From positions 1 to 11,701 of the forward strand of contig RFTO01000022.1 in assembly GCA_009923375.1 (NCBI GenBank): a stretch of DNA of 11,701 nt, written 5' to 3'. This document shows, piece after piece, positions 1 through 6,004 of this stretch. The notes under the pieces were generated by a model. That model was not told where the DNA came from. It was given only the letters and a program-made list of their open reading frames with translations, and did no database searches. Both the position numbers and the translations under genes were made by a program. How positions within the stretch are numbered: position 1 is the stretch's first letter; the number at the start of each line of letters is the position of its first letter. This DNA is from Actinomycetota bacterium (GTDB taxonomy: Bacteria; Actinomycetota; Actinomycetes; S36-B12; UBA5976).

Positions 1-763
1 GCCCGCCGCTACTGGCAGAATCAAAAGTGTGAGCGTCCACACCGACGCCGCAGCGCTTCACAGACCCGACGCGGGCATTCGCAATTTCTAGATCGGCCGC
101 GGTGGTGAGTTTCATGTTGCCCGGGTCGCCCGCGATGTGATGAATCGTCATGGCGCTATCTGCGAGAGCCTCAACTAATGATGACTCATCCGTTGCATTG
201 GCCAGATCGCCTCGCTCCACCGCGGCATCGAAGGCGCGCTGCAGCAGCGCTCGGCTGAAGCCTTGCGGCGTTTGGATGGCCACAATCCCATTTCGGTCGA
301 GCAACCCGCCGAGGTGTCCAGCATCGAGATAACGCAAGGTGTCGACTACGCGCACCACGGGCACCGCTGTTCCATGAAGTTCTGCAGCGCGCACCACGGA
401 GGCGATCAATTCCGGGGATGCGAAGCACCGGGCCGCGTCGTGAACCAGAACCACCTCGGTGTCTGCTGGCAGCGCGCTTAGCCCTGCGAGCACCGATTCA
501 GCCCGCGACTGCCCACCAGCGACGACCACCGCATCGATTCCGTACTCGCCAAGTAAGTCCCGCATTCGCTGAAGGTCAGCAACAGGTGCAGTAACCACGA
601 TTGCAGACTCCTGCGGAGCAGATGAGCTCAGCGCACGGACAATCGCATCGGCGCTGCGGATAACCATCGGAACCGATCCCACCGGGATGAAGGCCTTCGG
701 CATATCTGCGCCAAGCCGGGTCCCAGAGCCGGCGGCGGTGAGGATGACAGCAACACGTGCCAT
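1..763 (-). CDS. ispDF: Bifunctional IspD-IspF (MEP cytidylyltransferase / MEcPP synthase), truncated by window edge
   Basis: IspD joins CTP to 2-C-methyl-D-erythritol 4-phosphate, and IspF closes the cyclodiphosphate, in the non-mevalonate isoprenoid pathway (cytosol). 254 codons are visible from the ATG at 763. The nucleotide-binding loop AAGSGTRLG is at residues 10-18 with PK at 22-23, VHDAAR is at 107-112, TPQGF at 165-169, TDESS at 191-195, and the C-terminal GDPGNMKLTT at 212-221. The frame continues without a stop through a linker of about 10 residues into CGVGVDAHTF (238-247). This matches the IspF N-terminus, where Asp243 and His245 would be the zinc ligands of the GxDxHxF motif. The rest of IspF lies beyond base 1. 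An in-frame TAG four codons upstream fixes the earliest start. carD ends 50 bp upstream on the same strand, so co-transcription is likely. IspD is certain; the fusion is read directly, but only the first ~17 residues of IspF are seen. Confidence 0.93.
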   Translation of the reverse strand, partial: MARVAVILTAAGSGTRLGADMPKAFIPVGSVPMVIRSADAIVRALSSSAPQESAIVVTAPVADLQRMRDLLGEYGIDAVVVAGGQSRAESVLAGLSALPADTEVVLVHDAARCFASPELIASVVRAAELHGTAVPVVRVVDTLRYLDAGHLGGLLDRNGIVAIQTPQGFSRALLQRAFDAAVERGDLANATDESSLVEALADSAMTIHHIAGDPGNMKLTTAADLEIANARVGSVKRCGVGVDAHTFDSASSGG

Positions 764-790
764 GGCACAGACCTACTCGCTCCTGCCCAC

Positions 791-805
791 CTGGCGTGAC
801 GCCAG
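791..805. repeat. Short perfect inverted repeat between carD and ispD
   Basis: CTGGCG-TGA-CGCCAG forms 6-bp arms around a 3-nt centre in the 50-bp carD-ispDF gap. In the minus-strand transcript it could form a small hairpin between the two cistrons. No T-run follows, so it is not a convincing terminator. It may be a processing or attenuation element, or chance. Confidence 0.4.
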
Positions 806-813
806 TTGTGGGG

Positions 814-1308
814 TTAGGAAGCGAGCACCTCGTTGAGGATGGCCTCGGCCTGATTCTCATCAGTGCGCTCGGCCAGCTTGACCTCGGAAATCAGAATGTT
901 CTTTGCCTTGGATAGAAGGCGCTTCTCGCCGGCAGACAGCCCACGATCCTTATCGCGGCGCCACAAGTCGCGGACAACCTCGGCAACCTTGATGACATCG
1001 CCGCTAGCAAGCTTCTCAACGTTCGCCTTGTAGCGGCGGGACCAGTTAGTGGGCTCTTCGGTGTAGGGCTGGCGCAGGACGTTGTAGACCTTCTCCAGGC
1101 CCTCCCGGCTGACGACATCGCGCACGCCGAGGTCTTCGACAGCGTCAACGGGCACACGGACGGTCAGCTCATTCTTCAGGTCGCCCTGAGTGACTTTTAA
1201 CACAAGGTATTGACGTTCTTCGCCGCGGATCACGCGTGTTTCAATCGCTTCTACGCGCGCAGCGCCGTGGTGGGGATAGACAACAGTCTCGCCGACCTTA
1301 AAACCCAT
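814..1308 (-). CDS. carD: CarD, RNA polymerase-binding transcription regulator
   Basis: CarD binds the RNA polymerase beta subunit and stabilises open complexes at housekeeping and rRNA promoters; it is essential in mycobacteria. The 164-residue product matches the ~162-residue mycobacterial protein along its length. MGFKVGETVVYPHHG opens the N-terminal RNAP-interaction domain (about 1-55), and the C-terminal helical DNA-binding domain carries EEPTNWSRRYKANVEKLASGD and RDLWRR (the tryptophan that contacts DNA at the upstream edge of the bubble). The ATG at 1308 is chosen because the family begins at this motif and an AAAGGGG Shine-Dalgarno sequence lies just upstream; the frame is open to 1413 but that extension has no family counterpart. 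Residues 45-48 (KNEL) are an insertion relative to the mycobacterial sequence I remember, which runs QGDL-TVRVP. It lies upstream of ispDF in the same orientation, as in Mycobacterium. Confidence 0.96.
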   Translation of the reverse strand: MGFKVGETVVYPHHGAARVEAIETRVIRGEERQYLVLKVTQGDLKNELTVRVPVDAVEDLGVRDVVSREGLEKVYNVLRQPYTEEPTNWSRRYKANVEKLASGDVIKVAEVVRDLWRRDKDRGLSAGEKRLLSKAKNILISEVKLAERTDENQAEAILNEVLAS

Positions 1309-1337
1309 GCTTACTTTCCCCTTTCGAAGACTTGGCA

Positions 1338-1343
1338 AGGTTA
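1338..1343 (-). promoter_or_regulatory. Candidate carD promoter, extended -10
   Basis: On the minus strand TGG-TAACCT reads as an extended -10 (TGN plus TANNNT). It predicts a transcription start near 1331 and a leader of about 23 nt containing the AAAGGGG ribosome-binding site. No clear -35 is seen. Inferred from sequence only. Confidence 0.5.
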
Positions 1344-1377
1344 CCATGCGCTCCCTCGCGAAGACGTGGGCAGTCCC

Positions 1378-1383
1378 TAGACT
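1378..1383 (+). promoter_or_regulatory. Candidate lpqE -10 box, near-leaderless
   Basis: TAGACT (TANNNT) ends 8 nt before the GTG start at 1392, so transcription would begin at about the start codon (0-2 nt leader). No Shine-Dalgarno sequence is present. The same hexamer occurs at the senX3 start. Confidence 0.5.
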
Positions 1384-1391
1384 CATGCCCC

Positions 1392-1880
1392 GTGACACGG
1401 ATATCACGCACACTTCTGACCGCTATGACACTCCTGGTTGCCCCAGTGGCACTTGCCGCATGCGGGCAAGGCAACGGCGCTGCAACCTATGTGCAAGCAA
1501 CCCAGGGAGCCACAGGCGACGGGGTTGAGCAGAACTCCGCCAACGGCCTTCTCGGCATCCGTGGCGCAGTGGTTGTAGCCAAAGATGGCAACTTCTCCAT
1601 CGTCACCACTTTGGTAAATAACGGCATGGAAAACGATGCGCTCGTCGCGGTGGGAGTCGGCACGGGAGCCACCTCCGTGCACATCGATATCCCAGCCGGC
1701 CGGACTGTTTCTGTGGGCCAGATTGGTGCACCGGAGCACATTTTCGGCACTGGTTTGATGTCCAAGCCGAGTGCGTTCGTGCCTGTGACGTTCGTGTTCG
1801 CCAAGGGCGGCGACATCACTGCGAAGTTACTGGTGAGAAGCCCTGATGGTTACTGGGCTGGTATTCGCGTTAAGAAATAA
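1392..1880 (+). CDS. lpqE: LpqE-like lipoprotein (PCu(A)C/DUF461-related fold)
   Basis: Predicted secreted lipoprotein of 162 residues. A short signal peptide (TRISRTLLTAMTLLVAPVA) ends in the lipobox LAAC, with Cys24 as the lipid-anchored residue. The mature part is a small beta-rich domain (GIRGAVVVAKDG, LVNNGMENDALVAVGV, IDIPAGRTVSVG, VPVTFVFAKGG), the pattern of the actinobacterial LpqE / copper-chaperone-like DUF461 group. I do not see the Met/His copper-binding signature of true PCu(A)C proteins, so a copper role is unsupported. The GTG at 1392 is preferred over the ATG at 1332 because it gives a compact signal peptide and sits directly after a -10 box. It is divergent from carD, as lpqE is in Mycobacterium, which is the main basis for the name. 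The function of LpqE is not well established. Confidence 0.75.
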   Translation: MTRISRTLLTAMTLLVAPVALAACGQGNGAATYVQATQGATGDGVEQNSANGLLGIRGAVVVAKDGNFSIVTTLVNNGMENDALVAVGVGTGATSVHIDIPAGRTVSVGQIGAPEHIFGTGLMSKPSAFVPVTFVFAKGGDITAKLLVRSPDGYWAGIRVKK

Positions 1881-1894
1881 GCATCCGCACGTCA

Positions 1895-1943
1895 TCGCCC
1901 TCACTGTGCCAACAACAGCTTCAGCGGGTGGCGAGATTTTTTT
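1895..1943 (+). terminator. Intrinsic terminator of lpqE
   Basis: Imperfect stem 1895-1906 with 1922-1934: TCGCC/GGCGA, then CTC/GGG and CTG/CAG, broken by one bulge and one mismatch. The loop is 15 nt and a run of seven T follows (1937-1943). The T-run overlaps the regX3 stop codon, so lpqE and regX3 converge on this element. Confidence 0.7.
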
Positions 1944-2628
1944 ACTCTGGAATCTCGAGGCGATATCCGAGCCCTCGTACCGTTACTAGATACACCGGCA
2001 ACGCGGGGTCAGGTTCAATTTTGGCGCGGATGCGCTTGACGTGCACATCCAAAGTCTTGCCGTCACCGACGTAGTTTGAACCCCAGATTCGGTCGATAAG
2101 CTGCCCGCGGGTCAACACCCGGCCGGAGTTGCGCATCAGCAACTCGAGCAGCTCGAACTCCTTCAGCGGCAAGGGAACGGCCTTACTTTCAATGGTCACC
2201 GTGTGTCGCTCAACATCCATGCGAATGGGGCCGACTTCGAGCACCGCGGATGCGACGTCCTCCACAGTCGTGTGACGTCGCAGCACGGCACGGATGCGTG
2301 CAATTAACTCGCGGGTGGCGTAGGGCTTTGTCACATAATCGTCTGCGCCGATTTCCAGACCGACGACCTTGTCAATCTCATCGTCCTTCGCCGTCACCAT
2401 GATGATCGGCACATTTGACTTCTCGCGAATCACGCGGCAGACATCCGAACCGGACATCCCCGGCAGCATCAGATCGAGCAACACGATGTCGGCGCCGGCA
2501 CGGTCAAACGCCGCTAACCCGCTGACGCCGTCTTCCGCGGTCCCAACCTCGAACCCCTCTTTACGCAACAGGTACGCCAGAGCCTCAGAGATGTTCGGCT
2601 CGTCTTCGATGATGAGCACCCTCGTCAT
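1942..2628 (-). CDS. regX3: RegX3-type OmpR/PhoB-family response regulator
   Basis: DNA-binding response regulator (228 residues) that, in the SenX3-RegX3 (PhoR-PhoP) system of actinobacteria, controls phosphate-starvation genes. The receiver domain (1-~118) has the acidic pocket E8/D9, phospho-acceptor D52 in LLDLMLPGMSG, switch residues T79 and Y98, and K101 in TKPY. The C-terminal winged helix (~130-226) has LPLKEFELLELLMRNSGRVL, the recognition-helix region LDVHVKRIRAKI and the wing TVRGLGYRLE. The sequence is very close to mycobacterial RegX3 throughout. Its ATG overlaps the senX3 stop by 4 nt (ATGA), so the pair is translationally coupled. An ortholog of Streptomyces PhoP is the equivalent reading; the family call is secure. 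Confidence 0.95.
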   Translation of the reverse strand: MTRVLIIEDEPNISEALAYLLRKEGFEVGTAEDGVSGLAAFDRAGADIVLLDLMLPGMSGSDVCRVIREKSNVPIIMVTAKDDEIDKVVGLEIGADDYVTKPYATRELIARIRAVLRRHTTVEDVASAVLEVGPIRMDVERHTVTIESKAVPLPLKEFELLELLMRNSGRVLTRGQLIDRIWGSNYVGDGKTLDVHVKRIRAKIEPDPALPVYLVTVRGLGYRLEIPE

Positions 2629-3713
2629 GCGGATGGCTCCTCTTCCAGTCGGTTCGTCAGCGCAGGAATATCGGCCTCGGCTATCAAATCATCGTCGTCC
2701 AGAGTGTCAACCAACACCGATGGGTCCACAAATGCGGGTAAACGCATCGTGAACATTGCCCCCTCGCCGGCAGCGGAGATAACGGTGCAATCTCCGCCGT
2801 GGTTTTCACAGACATGCTTGACAATCGCCAAGCCGAGGCCGGTGCCTCCAGTGGCACGCGAGCGGGCGGGATCCACGCGGTAGAAGCGCTCAAAGATCCG
2901 TGGTTGCTCTGCCTCGGGGATTCCTTCGCCATGGTCCCGCACGCTGATCTCCACAACTTCGCCGTTGTGCGCTGCGATGAGTTCGATGGTGGAATGTTCA
3001 GGCGAGTAGCCCACTGCATTGGTCATCAAGTTACGCAATGCCATCACAAGCTGTGATTTCTCGCCGAAGACGACGATCGACTCGTCCACATTCGCCTCGA
3101 TGGTGATACCGCGAGAATATGCGAGCAAATGCACTGCGTCGATAACGGCCGTGGTGATGTCCGTAATCGCAATCGGATCCACCGCCTTGAGGCCCTCACC
3201 CTGAAGCATCGACAAATCGAGCAAGTCGTTGACGAGTGTGGCGAGTCGCTGAGCTTCGACCTTCATGCGCTCAGTGAAATGCCGCACTGCATCAGGGTCG
3301 TCACTCGCCTCTTGCACTGCTTCAGCGAGAAGTGAGAGCGCACTGACCGGGGTCTTCAACTCATGAGACACATTGGCGACGAAGTCTCGGCGAACTTTGT
3401 CCAACCGGCGTTCTTCCGACACATCTTCCAGCGTCAGCAGCACGTGTTGCTCAGGCAGTGGCGCCGCGTGTACTCGGAATTCATCGCGCTCAGCGCCCTC
3501 GACCCGGGCGCGGTCGTAACTCATCTGCTGCGGCTGGCCACTTTCGCGCACATCGGTAATCAGCCGTCGTAAACGCGATGAGCGCACTCGCTCACGGCCA
3601 ACCAAGTTATAGGGAATGACAGCCGCCGATGCAAAAGCAATGCGACCGTCCACATCGACCAAGATCACCAATCCCGGTAGCGCATTCAACGCGGGGAGCA
3701 GTTCGACTGGCAC
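2625..3713 (-). CDS. senX3: SenX3-like sensor histidine kinase lacking transmembrane segments
   Basis: Histidine kinase partner of RegX3, 362 residues. A PAS-like sensor region lies at about 8-100. It is followed by the DHp H-box FVANVSHELKTPV with phospho-acceptor H117, the N-box around N232 (LRNLMTNAVGYSPE), G1 box DHGEGI at 260-265, F-box FERFYR at 274-279 and G2 box TGGTGLGLAIVKH at 288-300. The tail (about 315-362) is strongly acidic. Mycobacterial SenX3 is about 410 residues with two N-terminal membrane helices. Here the frame is closed by TAG four codons upstream of the GTG start, and no hydrophobic helix exists, so the protein should be cytosolic. The GTG at 3713 sits exactly 6 nt after a TAGACT -10, indicating a leaderless mRNA and supporting this start. 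Confidence 0.92.
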   Translation of the reverse strand: MPVELLPALNALPGLVILVDVDGRIAFASAAVIPYNLVGRERVRSSRLRRLITDVRESGQPQQMSYDRARVEGAERDEFRVHAAPLPEQHVLLTLEDVSEERRLDKVRRDFVANVSHELKTPVSALSLLAEAVQEASDDPDAVRHFTERMKVEAQRLATLVNDLLDLSMLQGEGLKAVDPIAITDITTAVIDAVHLLAYSRGITIEANVDESIVVFGEKSQLVMALRNLMTNAVGYSPEHSTIELIAAHNGEVVEISVRDHGEGIPEAEQPRIFERFYRVDPARSRATGGTGLGLAIVKHVCENHGGDCTVISAAGEGAMFTMRLPAFVDPSVLVDTLDDDDLIAEADIPALTNRLEEEPSA

Positions 3714-3719
3714 GTACGG

Positions 3720-3725
3720 AGTCTA
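3720..3725 (-). promoter_or_regulatory. Candidate senX3-regX3 -10 box, leaderless
   Basis: Minus-strand TAGACT, then 6 nt (ccgtac), then the GTG start: spacing that puts +1 on the start codon. The TAG of this box is also the in-frame stop that bounds the senX3 reading frame. Confidence 0.55.
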
Positions 3726-3769
3726 CGAGGCAAGGTGGGCGGCACGGAGCCCCGACTGCGTCAACGGCG

Positions 3770-3775
3770 TACGGT
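3770..3775 (+). promoter_or_regulatory. Candidate mshA -10 box, leaderless
   Basis: TACGGT, then 6 nt (gtgggc), then ATG at 3782. Transcription would start on the A of the start codon, and no Shine-Dalgarno sequence is present. It faces away from the senX3 promoter 45 bp to its left. Confidence 0.5.
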
Positions 3776-3781
3776 GTGGGC

Positions 3782-5143
3782 ATGGGTTCCGGCGGTGATC
3801 GCGACGTAGTGGGGTCGCTACCGACAAAGCTTTCCCGCCTGGCGATCTTGAGCATGCACACCAGCCCGCTTACCCAACCGGGCACAGGTGATGCCGGCGG
3901 AATGAATGTCTACATAGCCAAGTCCGCCACTGCCCTAGCCGAGTTGGGTGTGGACATCGACATCTACACGCTCGAAGCCGCTGGCCACTGCGCCTCTGGC
4001 ATAACCACTGATTCAGACCCTCGCTGTGACGAGGTCATCTGGCACACCACAATCATGGGCAGCGGCATCGATGCTGCCCATGAAGTGTCGGACGCAGTGG
4101 CAGCCGTGCCAAGAGCAGTGGTGCGCGTGCACGCGCTCAGCCTCGCCGGGACCGATGGAGTGTCCAAGGAGAATCTTCCAGCCCATATCGACGCGTGGGC
4201 TGATGCGGTTGCAGCCCACATCGGTGATGTGCAGATGCTCCACTCCCATTATTGGCTCAGCGGTCTTGCCGGGCTGCGAATTGCTCGCTCACTAAATCTG
4301 CCGCTGGTACACACGATGCACACCATCGCGGCAGTGAAGAACGCGCATGCGGATGCGGGCGATGTCGTCGAACCAGCGTCGCGTGTTCGGGGCGAGGAGT
4401 TGATCGCCACCACCGCGAATCAACTAACGGCGAACACTGGTCTAGAAGCCGCTGACCTCGTCACTTTCTGCGGTGCAGCTGCCGACACCATTTCGCTGGC
4501 GCCACCGGGAGTCGATCTCTCCACCTTCGCTCCCGGCGACATGGTCGAAGCCCGGCAACAACTCGGACTACCAAAGGATGCATTCGTCATCACGTTCATC
4601 GGGCGGCTGCAACGGCACAAGGCTCCTGACTTGGCGATTCGCGCTCTGGCCGCCCTGCGAGAAGTTGATCCGATACTGGCCCGCCGCGCGGTGCTCGTCA
4701 TCTGCGGTGGCCGATCGGGGACAGCTGGTTACACCGTTGAGTCGCTGGCCCAGATTGCCTTGGAGTTGGGCGTGTTGGAGCAGATCCACTTCATGGAGCC
4801 GATGCCACCAGCCGGTGTGGCGATCTTGTATCAGGCAAGCGACGTTGTCGTCATGCCCTCAGCGTCGGAATCCTTTGGTTTGGTGGCACTCGAAGCCCAG
4901 GCGTGCGGCACACCCGTCATCGCCACCGCTGTTGGCGGCCTCACAATGGCCGTGGCAGATGGCAGCAGTGGCTTCTTGATCGACTCACGGGAGCCAGTTG
5001 TTTGGGCGCAGGCGATTTCTCGTGTTGCCGCCCCACAACGTCGAGAGCAGATGTCTCAATCAGCCCGCAGCCACGCGCCTCATTTCACCTGGCAACGCAC
5101 GGCGCAGTTGCTGCTGAACGCTTACCAGCGAGCTCTTCAATAA
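3782..5143 (+). CDS. mshA: MshA, D-inositol-3-phosphate glycosyltransferase (mycothiol biosynthesis)
   Basis: Transfers GlcNAc from UDP-GlcNAc to 1L-myo-inositol 1-phosphate, the first committed step of mycothiol synthesis. 453 residues, GT-B fold, GT4 family. LSMHTSPLTQPGTGDAGGMN (about 23-42) is the MshA-specific inositol-phosphate loop; HSHYWLSG starts at 154; HTMHTIAAVKN follows; GRLQRHKAPDL opens the C-terminal domain; and ESFGLVALEAQACGTP carries the EX7E pair E363/E371 for nucleotide-sugar binding. The frame is open upstream to an ATG at 3629, but that extension would lie inside senX3 on the other strand and has no family similarity, so the ATG at 3782 next to a -10 box is preferred. 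It precedes gpmA, as in Corynebacterium and Mycobacterium. Confidence 0.95.
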   Translation: MGSGGDRDVVGSLPTKLSRLAILSMHTSPLTQPGTGDAGGMNVYIAKSATALAELGVDIDIYTLEAAGHCASGITTDSDPRCDEVIWHTTIMGSGIDAAHEVSDAVAAVPRAVVRVHALSLAGTDGVSKENLPAHIDAWADAVAAHIGDVQMLHSHYWLSGLAGLRIARSLNLPLVHTMHTIAAVKNAHADAGDVVEPASRVRGEELIATTANQLTANTGLEAADLVTFCGAAADTISLAPPGVDLSTFAPGDMVEARQQLGLPKDAFVITFIGRLQRHKAPDLAIRALAALREVDPILARRAVLVICGGRSGTAGYTVESLAQIALELGVLEQIHFMEPMPPAGVAILYQASDVVVMPSASESFGLVALEAQACGTPVIATAVGGLTMAVADGSSGFLIDSREPVVWAQAISRVAAPQRREQMSQSARSHAPHFTWQRTAQLLLNAYQRALQ

Positions 5144-5150
5144 ACTTGGG

Positions 5151-5170
5151 CGAAGGCAAAGTCGCCTTCG
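5151..5170 (+). terminator. GC hairpin after mshA, no T-run
   Basis: CGAAGGC (5151-5157) and GCCTTCG (5164-5170) form a perfect 7-bp stem with a 6-nt loop, 7 nt after the mshA stop. The absence of a T-run leaves its strength uncertain; it may be a U-less terminator or an RNA-stabilising hairpin. Confidence 0.5.
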
Positions 5171-5188
5171 GGCATAACTGAGCATCTC

Positions 5189-5203
5189 GGCTACGACGTA
5201 GCC
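5189..5203. promoter_or_regulatory. Perfect dyad upstream of gpmA, candidate operator
   Basis: GGCTACG-A-CGTAGCC has 7-bp arms around a single central base. It is centred 40 bp before the gpmA start codon, where a repressor or activator could act on a gpmA promoter. I could not recognise a confident -10 box here or match the dyad to a known operator. Confidence 0.4.
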
Positions 5204-5235
5204 ACAGCGCAACCCATTCTCGAACGGAGAAACCT

Positions 5236-5991
5236 ATGACCACCTCCCGCACCCTCATCTTGCTACGCCACGGAGAGAGCGAGTGGAATGCGAAGAACCT
5301 GTTCACAGGTTGGGTGGATGTGAATCTGAGCGAGCAGGGTCGCAGCGAGGCGATCCACGGCGGCCAAATGCTCGCTGACGCGGGCGTGCTGCCCGATGTC
5401 GTGCACACATCGGTCTTACGTCGGGCGATCAACACTGCACACCTTGCGCTGGATGCCTGCAACCGTCATTGGATTCCGGTGAATCGCTCATGGCGATTGA
5501 ATGAGCGCCACTACGGCGATCTGCAAGGCAAGGACAAGAAGCAGACGTTGGACGCCTATGGTGAAGAGCAATTCATGCTGTGGCGCCGCAGTTACGACGT
5601 GCCGCCGCCCGCTATCGATGTGAATGCTGAGCACTCCCAGTTTGCCGACCCTCGGTATGCGCTCCTGCCGCCCGCGCAGCGACCTCGCACAGAGTGCCTG
5701 AAGGATGTCGTCGGGCGCATGCTGCCTTACTGGAACGATGCAGTGATTCCCGACCTCGCAGCTGGTAAGACCGTTCTAATCGCGGCCCACGGAAACAGCT
5801 TGCGCGCGCTGGTGAAGCACCTCGATGGCATCAGTGACGCGGATATCGCGGAGTTAAACATCCCAACCGGCATGCCGCTTGTGTACCAACTCGACAAGGA
5901 TTTCAATCCCATCACCCGGGGTGGCGCTTATCTGGATCCTGCGGCGGCAGCGGCTGCGGCAGCCGCAGTTGCTGCACAAGGCCGCAAATAG
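5236..5991 (+). CDS. gpmA: 2,3-bisphosphoglycerate-dependent phosphoglycerate mutase
   Basis: Interconverts 3- and 2-phosphoglycerate in glycolysis and gluconeogenesis through a phosphohistidine (cytosol). 251 residues, typical for dPGM. LLRHGESEWN carries the phospho-acceptor H12; FTGWVDVNLSEQG follows; TSVLRRA contains R62/R63; LNERHYGDLQGKDK has the acid/base E90; AAHGNSLRALVKHL has the second histidine H185; NIPTGMPLVYQLD closes the core. The last ~15 residues are an alanine-rich tail (AAAAAAAAAVAAQGRK) outside the catalytic fold. The ATG at 5236 has a good GGAG Shine-Dalgarno sequence 7 nt upstream, unlike mshA, so it is translated from a leadered mRNA. It lies 92 bp after mshA and converges on the methyltransferase gene 13 bp away. 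Confidence 0.97.
   Translation: MTTSRTLILLRHGESEWNAKNLFTGWVDVNLSEQGRSEAIHGGQMLADAGVLPDVVHTSVLRRAINTAHLALDACNRHWIPVNRSWRLNERHYGDLQGKDKKQTLDAYGEEQFMLWRRSYDVPPPAIDVNAEHSQFADPRYALLPPAQRPRTECLKDVVGRMLPYWNDAVIPDLAAGKTVLIAAHGNSLRALVKHLDGISDADIAELNIPTGMPLVYQLDKDFNPITRGGAYLDPAAAAAAAAAVAAQGRK
5950..5966. repeat. Strong inverted repeat in the 3' end of gpmA
   Basis: GCGGCTGC-G-GCAGCCGC: perfect 8-bp arms about one base, lying in the alanine codons of the gpmA tail 22 bp before its stop. It could form a GC hairpin in transcripts from either convergent gene, or may simply follow from the alternating alanine codons. Confidence 0.5.
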
Positions 5992-6004
5992 AGTCTCCTC
6001 TACA

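Noticed and set aside
1309..1413. N-terminal extension of CarD to the ATG at 1413
   Set aside because: The family begins at MxFKVGxTVVYPHHG, and a good ribosome-binding site precedes the ATG at 1308. The extension overlaps the promoter region of lpqE.
1404..1819. Minus-strand open frames of about 110 residues opposite lpqE
   Set aside because: No recognisable motifs, no ribosome-binding site or promoter, and they lie fully antisense to a signal-peptide-bearing gene ended by its own terminator.
3629..3781. Longer MshA starting at the ATG at 3629
   Set aside because: The extra 51 residues lie largely opposite the senX3 coding region, are low-quality arginine-rich sequence without family similarity, and lie upstream of the apparent promoter.
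4473..4979. 168-residue open frame on the plus strand within mshA
   Set aside because: It is a +1-shifted shadow of mshA with serine/arginine/tryptophan-rich composition and no start signals. The mshA frame has clear GT4 motifs.
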